In this document: positions 46,743-55,494 of the stretch, piece by piece
Layout: every line of letters starts with the position of its first letter
Position numbering within the stretch: the first letter of the stretch is position 1
NCBI RefSeq assembly: GCF_900113125.1
Contig: NZ_FOOG01000003.1
Coordinates: forward strand, 1-64,000
Reading direction: 5' to 3'
Source: Halobacillus alkaliphilus
Lineage (GTDB): Bacteria; Bacillota; Bacilli; Bacillales; Halobacillaceae
Length of the DNA stretch: 64,000 nucleotides
Made by a program: the position numbers and the translations under genes
The notes under the pieces: model-generated
Databases searched by the model: none
Told to the model about the DNA's origin: nothing
The model's input: only the letters and a program-made list of their open reading frames with translations

Positions 46743-47783
46743 TCATCCGTCGATATAAGGAAGTGGTTCTTTGGTATCTAACTGCCCGAGAACTCGTTTA
46801 ATCGGTGACCTGTTCCTTTTCATCCAATCGCTCAGACTGAATTTGACAGGAGTACTATCTCCACCAAGTCCGAAAAGCATAGATAGAGACTCAGGGTAAT
46901 AACACGCCGTATGGATGGTACCTGACCATTGACTGTACCGCTTCGAAAATATCGGCTGGGTGGTATCATTCAAATAGTTAAAAGCTTCCCTTCCTGTGGA
47001 AATTTGGTTATTTCCTTGTCTTAGCCTAAGGAGACGGGAATGCGATTCATCCACATGGCGGCGATTTTCCTGAGGCAGAACTTCGAAATGATTGGTGCAT
47101 ACACTTTCCTCCCGAATACGAACCCCTCTGGGCGAACCTTCTACAATTCTTGAATCACCGCTCTTATCATAGATGACATAATTAAAGGAATGACGGTGGG
47201 GAAGCTCTCTTAACCAATCAACCGCTTCCTCAGTCGTTTTACAATTTTCCAGTAAAATTCTTGTTAAAAGACAACAGATCACACCGTCTCCTGGTTTGAT
47301 TCGATTAACAAAATTGTACCCTACGCAAAGACCGTATTCATTCATTCCATCCGTTCTCCCGATGATACGTTGAGACGGGCCAATCAAAGCAGGCCCTTCT
47401 GAAGGTTGAAATATGACGAAACGTCCTTCATAGGTTTTCGGGTGATAATCGTAGTTACGGGCAAAGAAGTTTTCTTTAGCCATAATGGAGCATCCTGAGC
47501 GAACCCAGTCCTGCTGCCAGCCGCTGAATTCATGAACGACCTCCTCAAGGGGCCATCCTAAACCAGCTGAAAGCCCTTCTAATTCAGCCCACAGCCCGCT
47601 TGAATATTTCATAAAAAAAGCTTTGGCTTCCTTGTGATTAACCCTGTATTTACGAATGGATTTGGTTCTTCGGTTTCGGTATTTAGTAAGCAGCGGATTT
47701 CCTTGTAGCTGCTCGGCCTGATAACGTCCGAATGCATAATGACTTCCCTTAAACTGAATAACGTCTGAATAAATCTGTTTCAT
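46743..47783 (-). CDS. C45-family autoproteolytic acyltransferase/hydrolase
   Basis: This 346-residue Ntn-hydrolase resembles acyl-CoA:6-aminopenicillanic acid acyltransferase. The nucleophile should be Cys98 in RSGCSIM, exposed by self-cleavage after Gly97. FARNYDYHP, GRTDGMNEYGLCVGYNFV and CLLTRILLENCKTTEEAVDWLRELPHR are written in family order after it. It cleaves or transfers acyl groups, but the substrate is unknown. It lies 20 bases after the alpha/beta hydrolase gene in a leftward unit. Confidence 0.83.
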   Translation of the reverse strand: MKQIYSDVIQFKGSHYAFGRYQAEQLQGNPLLTKYRNRRTKSIRKYRVNHKEAKAFFMKYSSGLWAELEGLSAGLGWPLEEVVHEFSGWQQDWVRSGCSIMAKENFFARNYDYHPKTYEGRFVIFQPSEGPALIGPSQRIIGRTDGMNEYGLCVGYNFVNRIKPGDGVICCLLTRILLENCKTTEEAVDWLRELPHRHSFNYVIYDKSGDSRIVEGSPRGVRIREESVCTNHFEVLPQENRRHVDESHSRLLRLRQGNNQISTGREAFNYLNDTTQPIFSKRYSQWSGTIHTACYYPESLSMLFGLGGDSTPVKFSLSDWMKRNRSPIKRVLGQLDTKEPLPYIDG

Positions 47784-47803
47784 CCTTTTTTCTCCTTGAG
47801 CTC

Positions 47804-48637
47804 CTATCCCTTAAGCCACTCCCTAATAGAGGTGTGAAAGGCGGGATCGTGCAGAATATGGTTATGATCAGTGTCTTTAACAATTGTCATGTTCATCCCA
47901 AACGTATTTTCATACCATTCGCTTAAACGCTCCGGATGAACTACTTCATCATGCTCTCCTACATAGGTACGTACTCGGTCTTCCATTCCGCGAAATAAAT
48001 CTGCTGGCACTTTCTCGAGAAAGCGGGACATCAACAAACGGAAGCTGAGCGATAGCCTTCCTGAATGATGGAATTCATCCGGGATTTGAGCAACAGTCCA
48101 ATTCAAAATCCGCTTCACCCCTAATTTGTGCAATACCATTAGAGTTCCTGCCTTTTTCTGATACACAACATAGTCTACATCTGTAGAAGGTTTAAATTGA
48201 TCCGTAGCATCATTACGGTAAACAGAAAGAGTGGGATGGAAAAAAGGAGAAATAAATAAGTAATGATCAGATGCCTTAGGATTTCTATGAATCAACCTTA
48301 ACAAATTAGCACAGCCCATCGAGTGACCAACTAATAAAATTTGATCATATCCTTTTTTCTTAACAAAATGGATGAAGTCAAATAAATCATCATCAAACTG
48401 CTCCATATAAGAAAGGTCCCCGCGAGAGTTCAATTGATCATACCCTCTCAATATCGGTAAAAATACATCGGCTTCTAATTCCAGTGATTCAGCAAATTTT
48501 TCCTGGTGGTTCAACTCAGCGGTAATTCCATGGATTAGGATCACAGCTCGATTTTTGGGTCTGTCTTTTTCAAAAGAGACATAATGTAAATGGGAAAAAT
48601 CTCTCGCCGTATACATTTTCCAGTTCGTTTTTACCAT
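47804..48637 (-). CDS. Alpha/beta-hydrolase (esterase/lipase type)
   Basis: This 277-residue hydrolase has the oxyanion loop VILIHGITAE near residue 35, the nucleophile elbow LVGHSMGCANLL (Ser near 105), the acid in VGEHDEVVHPE and the histidine in DTDHNHILHD. ATG 48637 is chosen with GAGGAG 8 bases upstream; the longer frame overlaps the preceding gene. It lies 13 bases after ykqA and 20 before the C45 gene. Confidence 0.85.
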   Translation of the reverse strand: MVKTNWKMYTARDFSHLHYVSFEKDRPKNRAVILIHGITAELNHQEKFAESLELEADVFLPILRGYDQLNSRGDLSYMEQFDDDLFDFIHFVKKKGYDQILLVGHSMGCANLLRLIHRNPKASDHYLFISPFFHPTLSVYRNDATDQFKPSTDVDYVVYQKKAGTLMVLHKLGVKRILNWTVAQIPDEFHHSGRLSLSFRLLMSRFLEKVPADLFRGMEDRVRTYVGEHDEVVHPERLSEWYENTFGMNMTIVKDTDHNHILHDPAFHTSIREWLKG

Positions 48638-48650
48638 CCCTTGATCTCCT

Positions 48651-49523
48651 CTATTCCATTTGCTGGAGGTATTTTGTAAATTCATTCACAGGGAGCTCGT
48701 GCTGAAGGCGCTGCTCCAATCGCTCCATATAATTCTTACTTAGATAAAAACGTCCTCCGCGATGGATCTCTCTTGCATAATGCAGGGGAGGAGTAAGACT
48801 TTCCTTTTTGTGAATAACGGTAAACGAAAGAGCTTCTACCACAGGGCCATTATGAAGAGTCACTTCAACTACTACCGGTCTGTAGACATGGTTGGATACA
48901 CCTTCCCGGCGAAATAAATAATCAAGAGCTTCCCCCGTAATTTTATAAACCACTCCCTCTACTGAGTCTCCGCTTCTCTCGATAATATCTGCTCGCCCGC
49001 CATCAGCACGATGATAAGAAAAGCCCAGATGATATCCTTGCAGCTCAGCTCCACCTTCAATTTCCTGAAATAAGTTCTGAACACCACTTTTATAGAACCG
49101 CTCATGGTCCATACATGATCCGAAAGCGAAATAATAATAAGATTCCTTCTTTAATAATTGTTCCACCTTCCAGTCTTGGTGAAGAACAGGTTTTCCTTCC
49201 GGTGGATGGGGATAGTAATAAACGTACGCAGAATAACTCTTCTGCTGGGTATGAACATCTGACATTTCTCGTTTAAATAGTGAATCTGGATCTTTCTCAC
49301 GATATCCTTCCAGTCGATCCAACTGTTGTAACATTTCTTCATTAATTTCGTACAATTCCCCATAAGCAAGAGAAGCTTCATTTTTTATTAAGAGGGGGTA
49401 ATAAGAAGATCCTGAATAAAGCTCGCCGCTCGTCCAGGCTTGTTCGGATATAAGTGAAGCTCCTTCGAGGAAATGATGATTTTGTTCATTTTTGCGTAAT
49501 GATCCATAAACAAACGCGTACAA
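48651..49523 (-). CDS. ykqA: Tandem gamma-glutamylcyclotransferase-like protein
   Basis: This 290-residue protein has two GGCT/AIG2-like domains in a row, as in B. subtilis YkqA. The first begins FVYGSLRKNEQNHHFL with Glu near 75, the second FAFGSCMDHERF near residue 132, with HRADGGRADIIE. These enzymes turn gamma-glutamyl amines or peptides into 5-oxoproline. The actual substrate is unknown. TTG start with AAGGAGG 8 bases upstream. First gene of the ykqA-hydrolase-C45 unit. Confidence 0.83.
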   Translation of the reverse strand: MYAFVYGSLRKNEQNHHFLEGASLISEQAWTSGELYSGSSYYPLLIKNEASLAYGELYEINEEMLQQLDRLEGYREKDPDSLFKREMSDVHTQQKSYSAYVYYYPHPPEGKPVLHQDWKVEQLLKKESYYYFAFGSCMDHERFYKSGVQNLFQEIEGGAELQGYHLGFSYHRADGGRADIIERSGDSVEGVVYKITGEALDYLFRREGVSNHVYRPVVVEVTLHNGPVVEALSFTVIHKKESLTPPLHYAREIHRGGRFYLSKNYMERLEQRLQHELPVNEFTKYLQQME

Positions 49524-49557
49524 ATTCCTGCCTCCTTGTTTCTACATTAACTCAAAT

Positions 49558-50499
49558 TCAACGATCATTAATAGCTTGAGCACCTTGAATGGCACGAAGT
49601 ACAGCCTGCTCTACCACATGAGCAGCTAAACTTGAAAGACCATTTAGATCCACTTCTACTTCATTTGTAGTTAATGTAAATAAAGTGTCTCCATCTACAA
49701 ATGTATGAGAAGGACGTATGGTTCTTGCAAGTCCATCGTGAGCAAGGGCAGCTATTTTATTAGCTTGTGGTTTGGTCAATTTAGCATTAGTTATAACAGA
49801 TCCTATTGTTGTATTTCCACTAAATCGGTTTGTGTCTGTCTTTTCTATGGATTGAATCAACACATTCTCCGTTCCTAAGAAGCGCCCTTCCTTCTGAACG
49901 CCCGCAACGATTTGTCCTGTTTCCGGATCAATGACGTCCCCAAAGCTGTTCACAGCTACGACAGCTCCAATTTTCAAACTTCCTGCCTGAACTGCATAAC
50001 TGCCTACTCCGCCTTTCATGGCATGATCTGGTCCCAGAACTTTCCCTACCGTTGCGCCTGCACCCGCTCCTTCAGCACCCTCCTTAAAAGGAATAGGGTC
50101 AAAAGCGTTTGTACAGGCCTGATAACCCATATTCCGGTCCGGTCGAACCGCTGGGTCACCTGTATGAAGATCAAAGAGAATCGCACCAGGGACAATTGGC
50201 ACTCGTGCGACCTGCACGTCAAAGCCAATACCACGCTCCTCAAGAAATTGCATAACGCCCGCTCCCACATCCAGCCCGTAAGCACTTCCTCCTGAAAGAA
50301 ACACAGCGTGTACTTCCTCCACCAGGTTTTCAGAACGAAGCAGGTCTGTTTCTCTAGTTCCAGGTGAGCCCCCGCGAACATCTACTCCTCCCTTTGCCCC
50401 TCTCTCACAAATAATAACGGTGCAGCCTGTATTCGCATGAGGGTCTGTAGCCTGACCGATGCGGAAACCTTCTATATCCATTAAATCGATCTTTTTCAT
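49558..50499 (-). CDS. P1/S58-family (DmpA/NylC-like) peptidase
   Basis: This 313-residue Ntn-hydrolase of the DmpA family is expected to cleave itself between Asn229 and Thr230 in SGNTTIGSV, making Thr230 the nucleophile. GGVDVRGGSPGTRETD, FLSGGSAYGLDVGAGVM and GAGAGATVGK are family segments. Members release N-terminal residues or hydrolyse amides such as nylon oligomers; the natural substrate is unknown. AAAAGGGGCG precedes the ATG. Confidence 0.9.
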   Translation of the reverse strand: MKKIDLMDIEGFRIGQATDPHANTGCTVIICERGAKGGVDVRGGSPGTRETDLLRSENLVEEVHAVFLSGGSAYGLDVGAGVMQFLEERGIGFDVQVARVPIVPGAILFDLHTGDPAVRPDRNMGYQACTNAFDPIPFKEGAEGAGAGATVGKVLGPDHAMKGGVGSYAVQAGSLKIGAVVAVNSFGDVIDPETGQIVAGVQKEGRFLGTENVLIQSIEKTDTNRFSGNTTIGSVITNAKLTKPQANKIAALAHDGLARTIRPSHTFVDGDTLFTLTTNEVEVDLNGLSSLAAHVVEQAVLRAIQGAQAINDR

Positions 50500-50577
50500 A
50501 TCTTTCGCCCCTTTTAGTTTTTATGTAGTAAAGAATGGGGAAAACTTCAATATACCAAATGCAGGAGGTGCTTCTAA

Positions 50578-50850
50578 ATGGAAAGAAATCATTTAATTGT
50601 TCATGGCAGAGTACAGGGGGTAGGCTTTCGTGCCTCGGCTAAGCAAATTGCAGACCAGCTTGATATAACAGGCTGGGCTAAAAACAAGCCAGATGGAACA
50701 GTGGAAATTGATGCTGAAGGCGAAGGCCGCCAACTGAAACAATTCATAGATAAAATAAATGAAGGTCCTACACCCTTTGCCAAAGTTGAAGCTTTAGATA
50801 TTACCGAGAAAGAAGTAACTAATAGTTATGATAGCTTTCGTACGACTTAA
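50578..50850 (+). CDS. acyP: Acylphosphatase
   Basis: This 90-residue ferredoxin-fold enzyme hydrolyses carboxyl-phosphate bonds. The phosphate loop GRVQGVGFR ends in catalytic Arg18, and Asn36 follows in WAKNKPDG. GGAGG precedes the ATG. The gene is divergent from the DmpA-type peptidase. Confidence 0.95.
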   Translation: MERNHLIVHGRVQGVGFRASAKQIADQLDITGWAKNKPDGTVEIDAEGEGRQLKQFIDKINEGPTPFAKVEALDITEKEVTNSYDSFRTT

Positions 50851-50854
50851 TAAT

Positions 50855-50882
50855 CTTGACCGCAGGATATCCTGCGGTCAAG
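50855..50882. terminator. Bidirectional terminator acyP/SDR
   Basis: A perfect 28-base palindrome (14-bp arms, cttgaccgcaggat) lies between convergent genes. T runs are short on both sides. Confidence 0.8.
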
Positions 50883-50897
50883 GTTATTTATTTCTTA

Positions 50898-51638
50898 TTA
50901 TTTTTTGTGCATTGGCCTTACAATAACCTCATTTACATTGACGTTAGAAGGCTGTGTTGCCGCATAAGCAACAGCGCGTGCAATGTCATTCGCTTCCAGC
51001 GGATCCATGCTGCGGTCTTTGAACATATCAAGTACTTCACCATCTGTGATATGTTCGGTCAATTCTGTATCTACCGCTCCCGGTGAAATGTTTGTCACTC
51101 GTACTCCCGAGCGTGACAATTCTTTTTCCATCCCCATGGAAAGAGCGCGAACTGCATATTTCGTTGCACTATAAACCGTACTAGAAGGAAAGACTTCATG
51201 GCCCGCCACGGAAGATACATTAATTATATGTCCAGCATCCTGATCCAGCATAACAGGGAGAGAGGCATGAATGCCGAACAGTACTCCTTTAATGTTCACA
51301 TCAACCATTTGCTCCCACTCATCAACATGGTCATTTTTTAAGAAAGATAAAAGCATGACGCCGGCATTATTAACAAGGATATCGACGCTTCCGAATTGAT
51401 CCTTCGTTTCTTTTACAAGCTGCTCTACATCTTCTTTTTTGGTGACGTCCGTTTCCACTACTTTAGCTTCTACATTATAGGACTCTGTAATTTCATTCGC
51501 TAATTCCTGCAATTTCTCAGCTCGTCGTGCTGCAAGCACCACATTGGCACCTGTGTCAGCAAGATGATGGGCGATAGCTTTTCCTATTCCACTGCTTGCC
51601 CCTGTAATGATCGCTACCTTATTGTTTAATTTAGTCAT
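50898..51638 (-). CDS. Short-chain dehydrogenase/reductase
   Basis: This 246-residue classical SDR has TGASSGIG near residue 12, NNAGV near 88, the catalytic Ser in NVSSVAGHEV near 140, and YSATK near 154. ARRAEK after the second strand suggests NADP(H). The substrate is unknown; the YdfG/serine-dehydrogenase-like group is closest. GGAGGG precedes the ATG. Confidence 0.9.
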   Translation of the reverse strand: MTKLNNKVAIITGASSGIGKAIAHHLADTGANVVLAARRAEKLQELANEITESYNVEAKVVETDVTKKEDVEQLVKETKDQFGSVDILVNNAGVMLLSFLKNDHVDEWEQMVDVNIKGVLFGIHASLPVMLDQDAGHIINVSSVAGHEVFPSSTVYSATKYAVRALSMGMEKELSRSGVRVTNISPGAVDTELTEHITDGEVLDMFKDRSMDPLEANDIARAVAYAATQPSNVNVNEVIVRPMHKK

Positions 51639-51732
51639 AGTATTCCCTCCTATTAAAAGCTTCTCATGATATTTACCCTTTTTAATTCAATCTTATTCAT
51701 ACCCCGGACGATCAAAAAGGCGTGAACTATAA

Positions 51733-51762
51733 AAAACCGTCTCTATTTCTAGAGACGGTTTT
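51733..51762 (-). terminator. Terminator of the ferredoxin gene
   Basis: The 13-bp perfect arms aaaaccgtctcta (51733-51745) and tagagacggtttt (51750-51762) with loop tttc are followed by T on the minus strand. Confidence 0.92.
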
Positions 51763-51771
51763 AAGTATGAA

Positions 51772-52011
51772 TTATTGTTCCTCAAAGAACTTACGATTCA
51801 ACTCGATGTATTTGTTTTCTTCTTCTGGTACTTCATCCTCTATATAAATAGCTTCAACCGGACATACGGCTTCACAGGCGCCACAGTCGATGCAAATGTC
51901 AGGATCAATGTAAAACATATCTTTACCTTCTTCTATACAATCTACAGGACACACATCCACGCATTCCCCGGCTTTTTCATCTTTACAAGGGGATGTAATA
52001 ACAAATGCCAT
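51772..52011 (-). CDS. fdxA: 7Fe-type ferredoxin (3Fe-4S and 4Fe-4S)
   Basis: This 79-residue acidic ferredoxin has C9, C17, C21 and C25 (ECVDVCPVDCIEEG) and C40, C43, C46 and C50 (CIDCGACEAVCPV). The arrangement and the C-terminal acidic tail match the seven-iron ferredoxin of Bacillus schlegelii. It carries electrons in the cytoplasm. GAAGGAGG precedes the ATG, and it has its own terminator. Confidence 0.92.
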   Translation of the reverse strand: MAFVITSPCKDEKAGECVDVCPVDCIEEGKDMFYIDPDICIDCGACEAVCPVEAIYIEDEVPEEENKYIELNRKFFEEQ

Positions 52012-52164
52012 AGATATTCTCCTCCTTCTAGTTGTTAAGTGTGTTTAAATAACTATTCACGTTAACTAGTTTCGATAAACACTAAATTCTATGATAACGA
52101 CTATAGTATAAATTAGCAATTACTTCCGCTAAAATTCGACTAAATTGAGCAAAATTCCTGGTAG

Positions 52165-52719
52165 CTAGTAATTCTCCTGCCAGATTCGCTCTACCATATA
52201 TTCTCCCCCCTGCTTTTGCACTAAGAACATATCAGGGTTCGATAAACGTTTCCATTCATAAAAACCGATCTCCCGGTTATACTTTTGCAGCAGCAAAGCA
52301 AGAAGGTTGCCGTGGGTTACAAGCAGCACATTCCCACAATCCTCTTGTTCAAGCTCATCTACAAGGGAGAGGATTCTCTTTTTAGCTTCCTGAGATGACT
52401 CGCCGCCTGAGAATTTTAATTCAGGATCTTTAAACGTATCATGCAGGACTTCTTCCCAATCATCCAGGGGTTCATGGCTTAGGATTCGCTCCTCTAGACG
52501 CTCATCCGTTTTTATGGACAATCCTTTACTTAAGGCAAAAGGCTTAATTGTTTCTATCGCTCGTAAGAAAGGGCTTGAAATAATATGATCAATTTCGTAA
52601 CCGGATTGATCAAGAAAATTAGCTAACACCTGAGCCTGGCGGACCCCTGATTTTGTCAGCGGGGAATCCTCGTGCTGCCCTTCTGTTTCACTATGGCGTA
52701 CTAAAATCAATTTGTCCAT
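52165..52719 (-). CDS. Histidine phosphatase family protein
   Basis: This 184-residue protein begins with the phosphohistidine motif ILVRHSETEG and has the second catalytic motif VTHGNLLALLL near residue 137. The family includes phosphoglycerate mutases, cobalamin phosphatases and SixA-like proteins. Here the target is unknown. ATG 52719 has AGGGGAGG 9 bases upstream; the ATG at 52728 abuts that site. Confidence 0.85.
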   Translation of the reverse strand: MDKLILVRHSETEGQHEDSPLTKSGVRQAQVLANFLDQSGYEIDHIISSPFLRAIETIKPFALSKGLSIKTDERLEERILSHEPLDDWEEVLHDTFKDPELKFSGGESSQEAKKRILSLVDELEQEDCGNVLLVTHGNLLALLLQKYNREIGFYEWKRLSNPDMFLVQKQGGEYMVERIWQENY

Positions 52720-52802
52720 TTTCTCCATCCTCCCCTTAAATTAACCTTATCCTTATTATCGCTGATGGGAGGAGTGTTGACAAGGAAGCTCAGGAGAAAA
52801 TG

Positions 52803-54398
52803 TCACTTTTTATACACTCTTTTCCCTCTATACCAAGTTTCTACAACTTCTATAGTATTAAGTTCTTCTACAGCAACCTCTTTGGGGTGCCGGTCTAATA
52901 GAACAAAGTCAGCCTGGTAATCAGCTTCTATTCTACCCTTTTCTCTCTCTCTGTATTCAAGTTCTGCAGGAGTATTGTAAAAACCCGAGAATGAGGCGTC
53001 CACCGAAAGTTTTTCCTGCGGCATCCACCCTCCAGGCGGCTGACCCTCCAGGTCCATCCGGTTCACAGCGGTGTAAATAGATACGAGCGGATTAATAGCA
53101 CCAATCGGAAGATCAGAGCTGAGTGTAATCGGAATTTGGGCTTTATATAAACTTTGAAAAGCATCGCAATAAGGAACAAGTTCTTCAGGCATCCACTTTT
53201 CCTTTTTATCCCATTCTCCTAACAAGAAAGATGGCTGCGTTTCAATATAAGGTTTTAAATTCGTTAATCGTTGGAGCAGATCAGGAGCAAGTGTCTGTGC
53301 ATGAATGATTCGATGTCTGCGATTGCTTGTATCCACTCCATCCTGTTCAAGTGCTTCGATGGCTTGTTCTACTGCCCTGTCACCAATGGCGTGCATAGCT
53401 ACCTGCATGTTGTTTTCGGAAGCCGTTCTCACCATGTCGTTTAACTCTGACTGGGAATAAATTAATGTTCCTTGAGTCTCTGGAGCTTCAGGGTACGGAT
53501 TTCTCATGGCTGCTGTGAACAAACGCTGCGTGCCGTCTAGAAAGATTTTAACAGCACCGACTTTTACCTGATCTGTTCCATCTCCCGTTCGCATAGTGCT
53601 TCTATTTAAATAATTATGAAGATCATTTATATTGAAAATATAATGGTGGAGTTGTACATCAATCAGGAGCTTACCTTCCTGTTCTAATTCAGTATAAGCC
53701 TGCCATAGTTTCTCATAAGAACCGATAAAATTAATGTCGTCACTATGGACGGAAGTAACACCCACTTCACTTAAGTAAGGTACTGCAGCCGTTATGGCTT
53801 CTTTCGCATCGTCTACCGAACGCCCCCAAAAATGGTGCTTAATGTAATGGACGGCAGTGTCTTTAAAACGTCCGGTCCAGTTACCTTGATCATCTTTTTC
53901 CTTAAATTCTTCCGGTTCCTTTTCAAATCCTTTATCGTTTCTAAGTAAATCCATGGCCTGCTCACTAATAACACATTCATGTCCATCCTGATGCATGAAA
54001 TAAATATAAGAGTTTACCTGTATTTCACTTAAGTCCTTGGCTGTAAGTAAATAATCAATATCATCGAATTGATCATCATTAAAACCTTTTCCGAAAATCC
54101 AATCATATTCTTGCATCTCATCATAATGATTTTCCACAAGATTCTTCATTTCTCGCCAGCTGGTTACCTCTGTTAAATCCAATTCTTTTTTTAATAGGCC
54201 AAATCTCAATAGGTGCATATGGCTGTCGTTAAAAGAAGGGGCTAGTACCTTCCCCTCTCCATCTATGACATTTTTGTCTCCTTCATAAGGGCTTTCATAA
54301 ATGGCCGCGATTTTATCTTCTTCGACGTCTACAGCATATCGGGTATCTTCATCGTATTGGGATGATGGCTGGTAAATCCTGATATTATCAATTACCAT
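52803..54398 (-). CDS. Amidohydrolase family protein (YtcJ-like)
   Basis: This 531-residue metal-dependent hydrolase of the amidohydrolase 3 group has the HxH metal motif in FNDSHMHLLRFG near residue 60, a later histidine in MHAIGDRAVEQ near 315, and SSDLPIGAINP near 430. It probably hydrolyses an N-acyl or cyclic amide. ATG 54398 follows AAAGGAG with 8 bases. It is monocistronic. Confidence 0.88.
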   Translation of the reverse strand: MVIDNIRIYQPSSQYDEDTRYAVDVEEDKIAAIYESPYEGDKNVIDGEGKVLAPSFNDSHMHLLRFGLLKKELDLTEVTSWREMKNLVENHYDEMQEYDWIFGKGFNDDQFDDIDYLLTAKDLSEIQVNSYIYFMHQDGHECVISEQAMDLLRNDKGFEKEPEEFKEKDDQGNWTGRFKDTAVHYIKHHFWGRSVDDAKEAITAAVPYLSEVGVTSVHSDDINFIGSYEKLWQAYTELEQEGKLLIDVQLHHYIFNINDLHNYLNRSTMRTGDGTDQVKVGAVKIFLDGTQRLFTAAMRNPYPEAPETQGTLIYSQSELNDMVRTASENNMQVAMHAIGDRAVEQAIEALEQDGVDTSNRRHRIIHAQTLAPDLLQRLTNLKPYIETQPSFLLGEWDKKEKWMPEELVPYCDAFQSLYKAQIPITLSSDLPIGAINPLVSIYTAVNRMDLEGQPPGGWMPQEKLSVDASFSGFYNTPAELEYREREKGRIEADYQADFVLLDRHPKEVAVEELNTIEVVETWYRGKRVYKK

Positions 54399-54467
54399 AT
54401 TCATTGCTCCTTTATACCTAATATTCTATATCCATACCTTCCCCATTTACTGCGCAATAAACATTAA

Positions 54468-54495
54468 AAACCGACAGCGCGATAGCACTGCCGGT
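54468..54495 (-). terminator. Terminator of the DUF6501 gene
   Basis: The 11-bp arms accgacagcgc (54470-54480) and gcactgccggt (54485-54495) with two G-T pairs are followed on the minus strand by TTTTTA. Confidence 0.8.
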
Positions 54496-54500
54496 AGAGT

Positions 54501-54704
54501 TTATACTTCTTTAAAGTATTCTTTATAAAAGCCGCCCATACGACCAGAATTATCAATCACAAAATAAAATTCTTCACTTTCATTTTTAACATCATACCTT
54601 TTACCAGGCGTTAACACATTTTCTACAACGAATTTTGCTGCATCATTATGGACGCATTCAATCTGCTTAATAGTCGGGTTGTTTTCCCAAGTCTTATGAA
54701 TCAT
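54501..54704 (-). CDS. DUF6501-like small conserved protein
   Basis: This 67-residue protein of Bacillaceae type has the conserved ending GRMGGFYKEYFKEV and LTPGKRYDVKNESEEFYFVIDN in the middle, consistent with a short beta-barrel. I recall this group as DUF6501, with moderate certainty. Function unknown. ATG 54704 follows AAGGAGG by 9 bases; the ATG at 54713 abuts that site. Confidence 0.7.
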   Translation of the reverse strand: MIHKTWENNPTIKQIECVHNDAAKFVVENVLTPGKRYDVKNESEEFYFVIDNSGRMGGFYKEYFKEV

Positions 54705-54785
54705 ACTTTTCATCCTCCTTATTCTTCTTTATCCCTATCATACCTTGAAACGGAAAGAGGACTCAATCATTACAAACATTTTCAT

Positions 54786-55403
54786 TCATTGGATTAGGTG
54801 TGTTTCATACCAGTCTCTGCCTGCCTTCACTTCTGATTCAGTCAGTTGATGACCGGACCTTTCCCAGTGATCTGTCACCTGTGCGCCCGCTTCTTCCAGC
54901 ATCTGTTTTAAATCAACGGTTTCTTGAGCTGGACAAATGGGATCGTTTTCTCCGGCTCCAATAAATACCGGCAAGCCTTTTTGAACTGGGAGCTGTATGC
55001 CTCTTCTTGGAACCATTGGATGAAACAGTAATGCACCTTCCAGGCTTTTTTCATAATGAAATAACAAACTTCCAGCTATATTGGCTCCGTTCGAATAACC
55101 AATAGCCACTACTTTATTACGGTCAAAATCATACGCATCTGCAGCTTCAGTCAGAAATTCGTTTAACTCTCTCGTTCTGATGATCAGATCTTCTTCATCA
55201 AAAACGCCTTCACGCAGACGTTTAAAGAAACGGGGCATCCCACTTTCTAAGATGTTTCCCCTGACTGATAATACGGAAGCGTCAGGATCAATCATGGAAG
55301 CAACGGGAAGCAAATCCTTCTCCGTCCCGCCGGTGCCATGCAGCAACAGAAGTACACGTTCATTTCCAGGCTTTCCCTGTTCGAATATATGCTTCATTTT
55401 CAT
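54786..55403 (-). CDS. MhqD-like carboxylesterase/phospholipase
   Basis: This 205-residue alpha/beta hydrolase has HGTGGTEKDLLP near residue 22, the nucleophile in GYSNGANIAGS (Ser near 104), the acid in GAGENDPICP near 155 and the histidine in SGHQLTE near 187. It resembles B. subtilis MhqD, which is induced by quinones and catechols. No dioxygenase gene is nearby, so the link to quinone stress is only by similarity. Confidence 0.82.
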   Translation of the reverse strand: MKMKHIFEQGKPGNERVLLLLHGTGGTEKDLLPVASMIDPDASVLSVRGNILESGMPRFFKRLREGVFDEEDLIIRTRELNEFLTEAADAYDFDRNKVVAIGYSNGANIAGSLLFHYEKSLEGALLFHPMVPRRGIQLPVQKGLPVFIGAGENDPICPAQETVDLKQMLEEAGAQVTDHWERSGHQLTESEVKAGRDWYETHLIQ

Positions 55404-55494
55404 AGTAGATCGCTTCTCCTTTGCATTATTCTTTACCTAGCTTATCGTCGATTATCAGTTTATCTTTAATTCGAGATATAGTCAAAGAGAAGAC

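Noticed and set aside
52012-52164. Riboswitch or T-box in the leader of the ferredoxin gene
   Set aside because: No conserved T-box or known riboswitch core is visible; only a plausible promoter (TTGCTA-17-TATCAT on the minus strand).
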